64,000 nucleotides of DNA from contig ONEJ01000011.1 of NCBI GenBank assembly GCA_900316805.1, positions 1 through 64,000 on the forward strand, in the 5' to 3' direction. The DNA comes from an uncultured Lachnospiraceae bacterium (GTDB lineage Bacteria; Bacillota; Clostridia; Lachnospirales; Lachnospiraceae). This document shows positions 7,992-14,636 of this stretch, piece by piece; positions within the stretch are counted from its first letter, which is position 1; every line of letters starts with the position of its first letter. Both the position numbers and the translations under genes were made by a program. Under the pieces are notes generated by a model, which was given only the letters and a program-made list of their open reading frames with translations, searched no databases and was not told where the DNA came from.

Positions 7992-9635
7992 ATGAGTAAC
8001 CATTCAGAAGAAGATTATCTGGATCAACTTTTATATTCCATGGGAGATGGAAGTTCCACGAAAAAAACGGTCAAAGAAAAAAAGCCGGCCACAACACAGG
8101 AAGAATTCGAGTGGGAGCTTTTCGGGGAACCGCTATCAGAACAGAATCAGGCAAAGGACGAGGAGGAGTTCCTGAGAGAATTTGAGGCTGAGCTTCTGAA
8201 GGATGAACTGCCGGATACACCAGATAAATATGCCGGGGAACTTTTTACAGAGGAAGATCCTGCACCGGAGAGAAATCTTCTGGATGAGTCGCTGGACGAG
8301 ATACTTGCCAATATGTCGGCAGAAAAGCAGGCCCCCCCTGTGGTAGATGAGGATGCAGAATTTGAAGGAGAACTTCCGGAGGACGAGGGGGCTGTAGCTG
8401 AAACTGAGGAATTTGTCAGCGAAGAAGGAAAAAAGCTGGATCAGGCCATGGGAACCTTTGATGAGCAGTTTTCGGAGGAGGCGCCGGCAGAACCGGCTGC
8501 CTCCCCACCGGATGTTTCAGCTGCGGAAAATATAGAACCTTCTTCGGATGAGGAGCCCAGGCAGTCAACCGCATCCCCTCCCGAAGAAAACATGGATTTG
8601 TCCGGAATGGAGGGACAGGATCTTCTGGAATTGCTCTCCGGGGATGATGACCTTTCTGACCTGGGGTTACTTCTATCGGAGGAGGAAGAGGGAAAGCCTC
8701 TCGAAGAGGGAGATTCTTTTGGAGATTTTGCAAAAGCGCAGATGGATGAACAACAGCAGGCGACTGGTCAGACAGCGCCGGATGAGACGGATGCCCAAAC
8801 CGCCGGGGGCAAATGGAAACGAAAGAAGAAAGGTAAGGGAAAACCCTCTGTTTTTGAAAAATTATCCAAGATGTTTTTTGGCGATGATCAAGGGGATATT
8901 GTTGAGATTCCGGATGATGGGGCAGGGGAGTTAGTGGAACTGTCAGAGGAAAACCAGCAGATCTTAAAGGAACTGGAAGCGGCCGAGCAGAAGGAAACTT
9001 CCGGCAAGGGAAAGAAGGAAAAAAAGAAAAAACCGCCAAAGCCCAAGAAAGCCAAAAAGCCCAAGGCTCCAAAGCCCTCAAAGCCAAAGAAGGAAAAGAA
9101 ACCAAAACCGGTAGACAATACACCACCTCTTCCAAGGAAACCGGTCATTGCGATTGTCATTATGGTGGCATCTCTTCTGGGACTTGTTCTCCTTGGAACT
9201 TCCGCCTTAGGATATCAGGCTAATGTAAATGCGGCGAAAGAATCCTACCAGAAGGGCGCTTATGTGGAGGCGTTCCGGAAACTGCAGGGTCTGGACATTA
9301 AGGAAAAGGATGAACTGCTATACAATCGCCTTGCGGCTCTGGCAGCGGTGTCCGAGAAATATCAGGCATATCTGATTTTTGATAATTATGGATCTAAGGA
9401 CATGGCACTGGATTCTCTGATATGTGCTTATGGAAGGTGTGAGATCAATCAGAAATTTGCAGAAGAGTATGAATGTGTGCCGGAGTTAGAGGCCATGAAG
9501 ACGAAGATCGCAGAGGCTCTAAAGAAGGACTACTCCGTATCCACAAAGGAGGCAGAAGAGTTCTATCAGATTAAGAACCGTGATGATTATACCATTGCGA
9601 TACAGAAGAAAATAAATGAATTAGGCTTAAATTAG
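7992..9635 (+). CDS. Large acidic membrane protein with K/P-rich linker
   Basis: 547 aa, unrecognised. Residues 1-270 are very acidic and probably disordered, with scattered short hydrophobic/acidic motifs (LDQLLYSMGD, LDEILANMS, LLELLSGDDDLSDLG) that look like docking peptides. Residues about 335-380 form a lysine/proline-rich tract (KKPPKPKKAKKPKAPKPSK). One transmembrane helix (about 388-412) follows, then a C-terminal helical TPR-like domain starting AKESYQKGAYVEAFRKLQG. The likely topology is a long cytoplasmic tail with a small external helical domain. It lies between cheV and hisH, 8 bases before hisH. Function unknown. Confidence 0.82.
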   Translation: MSNHSEEDYLDQLLYSMGDGSSTKKTVKEKKPATTQEEFEWELFGEPLSEQNQAKDEEEFLREFEAELLKDELPDTPDKYAGELFTEEDPAPERNLLDESLDEILANMSAEKQAPPVVDEDAEFEGELPEDEGAVAETEEFVSEEGKKLDQAMGTFDEQFSEEAPAEPAASPPDVSAAENIEPSSDEEPRQSTASPPEENMDLSGMEGQDLLELLSGDDDLSDLGLLLSEEEEGKPLEEGDSFGDFAKAQMDEQQQATGQTAPDETDAQTAGGKWKRKKKGKGKPSVFEKLSKMFFGDDQGDIVEIPDDGAGELVELSEENQQILKELEAAEQKETSGKGKKEKKKKPPKPKKAKKPKAPKPSKPKKEKKPKPVDNTPPLPRKPVIAIVIMVASLLGLVLLGTSALGYQANVNAAKESYQKGAYVEAFRKLQGLDIKEKDELLYNRLAALAAVSEKYQAYLIFDNYGSKDMALDSLICAYGRCEINQKFAEEYECVPELEAMKTKIAEALKKDYSVSTKEAEEFYQIKNRDDYTIAIQKKINELGLN

Positions 9636-9643
9636 GAGACAGT

Positions 9644-10264
9644 ATGATATCAATTATTGACTACAATGCAGGTAACTTAAAGAGCGTGGAAAAAGCACTG
9701 CTCTATCTGGGGCAGGAGTGTGAAATTACCAGAGATTTTCACAGAATCGAAACTGCGGACAAGGTAATCCTTCCGGGAGTTGGGGCTTTCGGGGATGCCA
9801 TGGAGCAGTTGAAAAAATATGAACTGGACAAGGTAATACGAGAAGTAACAGCGGCGGGAACCCCCTTCCTTGGAATCTGTCTGGGTTTACAGCTTTTGTT
9901 TGAGGGCAGTGATGAGAGCGAGGGCGTGGAAGGCTTACATATTCTGGACGGACAGATTTTAAGAATCCCGGACCAGCCGGGACTAAAGATTCCACATATC
10001 GGTTGGAATTCTCTGACTCTGCAGAATGAGGGGTGTCTGTTCCGTGGAATCGATTCGAATCCCTATGTATATTTTGTCCACTCTTATTATTTGAAGGCTG
10101 CAGATGAGAAGATCGTCAAGGCCACAACGGAGTACAGTACGACAATCCACGCATCCGTGGAACAGGGAAATGTGTTTGCCTGCCAGTTCCATCCGGAGAA
10201 GAGCGGTAAAGTCGGTTTATCCATCTTAAATAATTTTGCAGAACTGCAGGGAGGTAGAGCATAA
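9644..10264 (+). CDS. hisH: Imidazole glycerol phosphate synthase, glutaminase subunit HisH
   Basis: 206 aa class-I glutamine amidotransferase that feeds ammonia to HisF in histidine biosynthesis. Catalytic Cys79 lies in GICLGLQLL; the His/Glu pair is in CQFHPEKSG near residue 185. A good Shine-Dalgarno (aggaga) precedes the ATG. The stop overlaps or abuts the hisF start, as expected for subunits of one complex. No other his gene lies in the window, so the rest of the pathway must be elsewhere. Confidence 0.95.
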   Translation: MISIIDYNAGNLKSVEKALLYLGQECEITRDFHRIETADKVILPGVGAFGDAMEQLKKYELDKVIREVTAAGTPFLGICLGLQLLFEGSDESEGVEGLHILDGQILRIPDQPGLKIPHIGWNSLTLQNEGCLFRGIDSNPYVYFVHSYYLKAADEKIVKATTEYSTTIHASVEQGNVFACQFHPEKSGKVGLSILNNFAELQGGRA

Positions 10265-11025
10265 TGTTTACGAAGAGAATTATTCCCTGCCTGGATGTGA
10301 ATAACGGGCGTGTGGTAAAGGGTATTAATTTTGTGAATTTAAGAGACGCAGGAGATCCGGTGGAGGTAGCTGCGGCCTATGACAAGGCAGGAGCTGACGA
10401 AGTGGTTTTCCTTGATATTACAGCATCTTCAGACCATCGAAGCACAGTGGTGGATATGGTGAGAAAAGTGGCCGAGAAGGTCTTTATCCCCTTTACGGTA
10501 GGGGGAGGAATCCGCACGGTGGAGGATTTTAAGGCAATTCTCAGAGAGGGCGCCGACAAGATTTCCATCAATTCCTCTGCCATCAATACGCCGGAACTCA
10601 TCAGCAATGCAGCAGATAAATTTGGAAGCCAGTGTGTGGTTGTGGCCATCGATGCCAAAAGGCGTCCCGATGGAAGCGGCTGGAATGTCTATAAGAATGG
10701 CGGCCGGATTGATACGGGACTGGATGCAGTGGAATGGGCCATGAAGGCCAACAAACTGGGAGCAGGGGAAATTCTTCTGACCAGCATGGACTGTGATGGA
10801 ACAAAGGCCGGGTATGATATTGAACTGACCCGTCAGATTGCAGATAACGTCTCTATTCCTGTGATTGCTTCAGGAGGAGCCGGAACGAAGGAGCATTTTC
10901 TTGAGGCGCTGACGGAGGGACATGCCGATGCAGCCCTGGCAGCTTCACTGTTCCATTATAAGGAGTTGGAGATCTCCGATCTGAAGGAGTATCTGTCACA
11001 ACAGGGCGTTTCTGTAAGAAAGTAA
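10264..11025 (+). CDS. hisF: Imidazole glycerol phosphate synthase, cyclase subunit HisF
   Basis: 253 aa (beta/alpha)8 barrel that converts PRFAR plus ammonia to imidazole glycerol phosphate and AICAR. Catalytic Asp11 lies in [14 protein letters not shown], the second catalytic Asp is in [10 protein letters not shown] near residue 130, and phosphate-binding motifs are FTVGGGIR and IASGGAG. Full length for the family. Directly coupled to hisH. Confidence 0.96.
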   Translation: MFTKRIIPCLDVNNGRVVKGINFVNLRDAGDPVEVAAAYDKAGADEVVFLDITASSDHRSTVVDMVRKVAEKVFIPFTVGGGIRTVEDFKAILREGADKISINSSAINTPELISNAADKFGSQCVVVAIDAKRRPDGSGWNVYKNGGRIDTGLDAVEWAMKANKLGAGEILLTSMDCDGTKAGYDIELTRQIADNVSIPVIASGGAGTKEHFLEALTEGHADAALAASLFHYKELEISDLKEYLSQQGVSVRK

Positions 11026-11049
11026 CGACAGATAAGGGGCTTTATTACC

Positions 11050-11727
11050 ATGGCGATGATTACAAATGACTGGCTTCCGGCACTGAAAGAGGAATTCGCT
11101 AAGCCATACTACCGGACACTGTACGAGTTCGTGAAAACAGAATATGCAACAACGCGGATCTATCCGCCGGCAGAGGATATCTTTAATGCTCTTCACTTTA
11201 CGCCTCTGGGGCAGGTAAAGGTGGTGATCCTGGGCCAGGATCCCTATCACAATGAACATCAGGCCCACGGGCTTTCCTTTTCGGTTCTGCCGGATCAGAA
11301 GGATATCCCTCCATCCCTGCAGAATATTTATAAGGAACTGCAGGATGATCTGGGCTGTTGGATTCCCAATAACGGATATCTGAAGAAATGGGCCGATCAG
11401 GGAGTGCTGCTTTTGAATACGGTATTAACGGTGCGGGCCCATCAGGCAAATTCCCATCAGGGGAGGGGCTGGGAGCATTTTACCGACGCTATTATCGAAA
11501 CGGTCAATGCACAGGATCGTCCCATTGTCTATATGCTTTGGGGCAGACCGGCCCAGGGCAAGATTCCGATGCTGACAAATCCGAAGCATCTGATCTTAAA
11601 AGCACCGCATCCAAGCCCTCTGTCTGCTTACCGTGGGTTCTTTGGCTGCAGGCATTTCAGTCAGGCAAATCATTTTCTGGAAGAAAATGGGATAGCGCCT
11701 ATTGACTGGCAGATTGAGGATGTGTAA
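11050..11727 (+). CDS. ung: Uracil-DNA glycosylase, family 1
   Basis: 225 aa enzyme that removes uracil from DNA in base-excision repair. It carries the catalytic water-activating motif GQDPYHN near residue 64, the uracil-binding LLLNTVLTVR and the minor-groove loop HPSPLSAYRGF near 190. Full family length. Two in-frame ATGs (11050 and 11056) are possible. It follows hisF after 24 bases and is probably transcribed with it. Confidence 0.95.
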   Translation: MAMITNDWLPALKEEFAKPYYRTLYEFVKTEYATTRIYPPAEDIFNALHFTPLGQVKVVILGQDPYHNEHQAHGLSFSVLPDQKDIPPSLQNIYKELQDDLGCWIPNNGYLKKWADQGVLLLNTVLTVRAHQANSHQGRGWEHFTDAIIETVNAQDRPIVYMLWGRPAQGKIPMLTNPKHLILKAPHPSPLSAYRGFFGCRHFSQANHFLEENGIAPIDWQIEDV

Positions 11728-11807
11728 AATATAGAAAAAGTATCTGAATTGTTATACATCAATGTTACAGATCAATTTGGAATTTACACCATAAAGGAGG
11801 GACTGGT

Positions 11808-12566
11808 ATGAGGGGAATTTCATCTTATGATTCATCGTCAATCAGTATGCTGTTTTCCAGTCTGGAGGGCAAAGCTGGAGGCAACTCGGATATTTTGGGA
11901 ATCAATTACAGCGATTATGCCAATATTCGAAGCGGGGCATACGGGAAATTGATGAGTTCTTACTATGCCCTTGGATCTGACGATGGCAGTACGAAGACTT
12001 CTGCCTCGGATGTGGCGAAGAAGACCTCCACGGCTCTCTCGAAGGATTCTGCTAAAACCCTTGCAGGGATTGAAGAGGCGGCTTCGGATCTGACTGACAC
12101 AGCTAAGAGTTTATATTCCCGACAGAGTAATTCTGTGTTTTCCAAGAATGCCAAGGGAGAGTACGATGAGAACAAGATTTATGATTCTGTCTCTGCATTT
12201 GTGGAGGATTATAATTCTCTTTTATCGGCGGCGGCCAAGTCGGATACCACAAGGATTCAGAATGCGGTTTCCTCTATGAACAATATCACAAAGATGAATG
12301 AGGACGCCCTGAAGAAGATTGGTATCACCATTGATTCCAAGAATGGAACGCTGGGCATCAAAGAGGATACCTTTAAGTCAGCAGATATGTCGGATGTAAA
12401 GAATTTGTTTAATGGAACAAGTTCCTTTGTCTACGGTGCAGCGACTCAGGCTTCCATGATTGATTCCTATGCACAGGCGGAGGCATCAAAGTCTAACACC
12501 TATGGGGCAGGCGGGAAATACAACTATAATTATAATAGCGGGAATATTTTTTATGACAGTTTCTAG
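11808..12566 (+). CDS. FliD-like (HAP2 C-terminal-type) small protein
   Basis: 252 aa with a strong Shine-Dalgarno (aaaggaggga). Residues 1-100 are Ser/Ala/Asp-rich and helical. The section SVSAFVEDYNSLLSAAAKS... LKKIGITIDSKNGTLGIKED (about 125-200) follows the pattern of the flagellar cap protein FliD C-terminal domain (SFVdaYNsLis, iGIt.d.dGtL.ld...). The C-terminus is Tyr/Asn/Gly-rich. There is no signal peptide, consistent with flagellar-type export or a cytosolic role. It is far shorter than real FliD and no flagellar genes adjoin. A terminator at 12638-12665 ends the unit. Confidence 0.75.
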   Translation: MRGISSYDSSSISMLFSSLEGKAGGNSDILGINYSDYANIRSGAYGKLMSSYYALGSDDGSTKTSASDVAKKTSTALSKDSAKTLAGIEEAASDLTDTAKSLYSRQSNSVFSKNAKGEYDENKIYDSVSAFVEDYNSLLSAAAKSDTTRIQNAVSSMNNITKMNEDALKKIGITIDSKNGTLGIKEDTFKSADMSDVKNLFNGTSSFVYGAATQASMIDSYAQAEASKSNTYGAGGKYNYNYNSGNIFYDSF

Positions 12567-12637
12567 TACAACTTATCATATCATTTGTTTTCACGATACG
12601 AAGCTATGGTTGGTTTATTTAGGTATGAGAGATTAGG

Positions 12638-12665
12638 GACACTGATTTTGCCAGTGTCCTTTTTT
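12638..12665 (+). terminator. Intrinsic terminator after the FliD-like gene
   Basis: ggacactg (12638-12645) pairs with cagtgtcc (12653-12660), followed by TTTTT. Confidence 0.8.
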
Positions 12666-12763
12666 AATATGGCGGTATTTTTATAATATGGAGATATTCA
12701 TATGCATGGGAGTAATTTGTATAGTGGCAGAAAAGTTTTTGCAGAATTACAATGATGTAAATG

Positions 12764-12785
12764 GGCGCTGCTAAACAGCAGCGCC
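12764..12785 (-). terminator. Hairpin downstream of the ABC-F gene
   Basis: ggcgctgct (12764-12772) pairs exactly with agcagcgcc (12777-12785), just past the stop of the minus-strand ABC-F gene. A T-run is lacking in that direction, so termination would be weak or Rho-assisted. Confidence 0.5.
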
Positions 12786-12795
12786 TGAAAAAAAT

Positions 12796-14436
12796 TTAAT
12801 CATCGGCCTCCTCATCTGCTGAGGTGTTATATACCTGACGTTTTCTGGCCATGGCATCATTCTCCAGATACTCATCGTAGGTGGAAACCTTATCGATCAT
12901 ACTGCCGTCCGGCAGGAACTCGATGATACGGTTGGCGGTTGTCTGTACTACCTGATGGTCACGGCAGGCGAAGAGGATCACACCCGGGAACTTCATCATT
13001 CCGTTGTTCAAGGCGGTGATGGATTCCATATCCAGGTGGTCCGTGGGCTCATCAAACATGAGCACGTTGCTTCCCATGATCATCATGCGGGAGAGCAGGA
13101 CACGAACCTTCTCACCACCGGAAAGCACACGCATTTTTTTGACACCGTCCTCACCGGCAAAAAGCATGCGGCCAAGGAAGCCTCTGACATAGGTGGCATC
13201 CTTGATTTCCGAGAACTGTGTCAGCCAGTCAACGATCAGTTCATCCGAATCGAAGATGGTGGTGTTGTCCTTCGGGAAGTAAGACTGACTTGTGGTAACG
13301 CCCCATTTATAAGTTCCCTCATCTGGCTCCATCTCTCCGGCAAGAATCTTGAAGAGGGTGGTTTTGGCAAGCTCGTTGCCACCTACAAAGGCAATCTTAT
13401 CATCGTGGCCTACGATAAAGGAGATGTTATCAAGCACCTTAACACCATCGATAGTTTTGCTGATTCCCTCTACGGTAAGAACCTCATTACCGATTTCGCG
13501 GTTTGGGCGGAAATCAATGTAGGGGTATTTACGGCTGGAAGGACGGATCTCATCCAGCTGGATTTTCTCCAGGGCACGCTTACGGGAGGTTGCCTGCTTG
13601 GACTTGGAAGCGTTGGCGGAGAATCGGGAAATGAATTCCTGCAGCTCTTTGATCTTTTCTTCCTTTTTCTTGTTGGCTTCTTTCATCTGGCGTACCAGAA
13701 GCTGGCTGGATTCATACCAGAAGTCGTAGTTACCGGCGTAGAGCTGAATCTTACCGTAATCCATGTCTGCGATGTTGGTACATACTTTATTCAGGAAATA
13801 GCGGTCGTGGGAAACCACGATAACGGTATTTTCAAAATTGATCAAAAATTCCTCCAGCCACGCAATGGCATCCAGATCCAGGTGGTTGGTAGGCTCATCC
13901 AGAAGCAGAATGTCCGGATTGCCAAAGAGAGCCTGGGCAAGAAGGACCTTGACCTTGGAGGCACCCGGCATATCAGCCATCAGATTGTAATGCTCCTCGG
14001 TGGGAATGCCAAGACCGTTCAACAGCGTTGCGGCATCTGACTCTGCATTCCAGCCGTCCATATCTGCAAATTCAGCCTCCAGCTCGCTGGCACGGATACC
14101 ATCCTCGTCAGAGAAATCCTCCTTCATGTAGATGGCTTCCTTTTCTTTCATAATGTCATACAGGCGTTTGTTACCCATGATGACAGTGTCCAGAACCGTA
14201 AACTCATCGTATTTGAAATGATCCTGCTGTAAAAAGGAAAGACGCTGCCCCGGTGTGATGGCAATCTCGCCGCTGGTGGGTTCCAGCTGGCCGGACAAGA
14301 TTTTAAGGAAGGTGGATTTTCCGGCACCATTGGCACCGATGAGACCATAACAGTTTCCCTCTGTGAACTTAATGTTGACATCCTCAAAGAGAGCCTTTTT
14401 TCCTAAACGTAATGTGATATTATTTGCACTAATCAT
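12796..14436 (-). CDS. ABC-F family ATPase, YbiT/YkpA-like
   Basis: 546 aa with two ABC ATPase domains and no membrane part, as in ABC-F translation factors that act at the ribosomal E site. NBD1 has Walker A GANGAGKST near residue 34, Walker B LLLDEPTNHLD and the switch VVSHDR; the linker (about 240-290) is lysine-rich. NBD2 is eroded: its Walker A is GGNELAKTT, its D-loop is DEPTDHLD and its H-switch is CRDHQ instead of S/T-HDH. The NBD1 signature reads MPGASK rather than LSGGEK, whereas that of NBD2 (LSGGEKVRV) is intact. Some of this departure is, from memory, typical of the YkpA branch. Own promoter at 14484-14511. Confidence 0.9.
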   Translation of the reverse strand: MISANNITLRLGKKALFEDVNIKFTEGNCYGLIGANGAGKSTFLKILSGQLEPTSGEIAITPGQRLSFLQQDHFKYDEFTVLDTVIMGNKRLYDIMKEKEAIYMKEDFSDEDGIRASELEAEFADMDGWNAESDAATLLNGLGIPTEEHYNLMADMPGASKVKVLLAQALFGNPDILLLDEPTNHLDLDAIAWLEEFLINFENTVIVVSHDRYFLNKVCTNIADMDYGKIQLYAGNYDFWYESSQLLVRQMKEANKKKEEKIKELQEFISRFSANASKSKQATSRKRALEKIQLDEIRPSSRKYPYIDFRPNREIGNEVLTVEGISKTIDGVKVLDNISFIVGHDDKIAFVGGNELAKTTLFKILAGEMEPDEGTYKWGVTTSQSYFPKDNTTIFDSDELIVDWLTQFSEIKDATYVRGFLGRMLFAGEDGVKKMRVLSGGEKVRVLLSRMMIMGSNVLMFDEPTDHLDMESITALNNGMMKFPGVILFACRDHQVVQTTANRIIEFLPDGSMIDKVSTYDEYLENDAMARKRQVYNTSADEEADD

Positions 14437-14483
14437 GATAAACCCTCTGTTTCTCTATATTTTAGGTTAGACATACATCCTAT

Positions 14484-14511
14484 ATTATACATAAAACCTC
14501 GAAATTTTCAA
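14484..14511 (-). promoter_or_regulatory. Promoter of the ABC-F gene
   Basis: On the minus strand: TTGAAA (14511-14506), a 16-base spacer and a perfect TATAAT (14489-14484), 48 bases before the start codon. Confidence 0.65.
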
Positions 14512-14563
14512 GAAAAATAACCCTGATATGAAAGATACTCTTCTTTTCTGCCTGAAAAAATGT

Positions 14564-14569
14564 TATAAT
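14564..14569 (+). promoter_or_regulatory. Extended -10 promoter of the c-di-GMP gene
   Basis: TGTTATAAT (14561-14569) gives an extended -10 element; the -35 region (TTCTTT) is poor. It lies about 70 bases upstream of the ATG at 14637. Confidence 0.5.
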
Positions 14570-14636
14570 AAATTTAATAGAAGCACTATTTTCGATAAGG
14601 TAGAAGAAGAAACGGATTTTATACAGGGGTTTTGGG

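Noticed and set aside
8416..9135. A 239-codon minus-strand frame within the acidic protein gene
   Set aside because: Pro/Ser/Leu-rich composition is the complement of acidic Glu/Lys codons; no start signals.
12955..14040. A 361-codon plus-strand open frame opposite the ABC-F gene
   Set aside because: It mirrors the ABC-F coding strand exactly, has no ribosome site and no family resemblance; the minus-strand gene has full ABC motifs.
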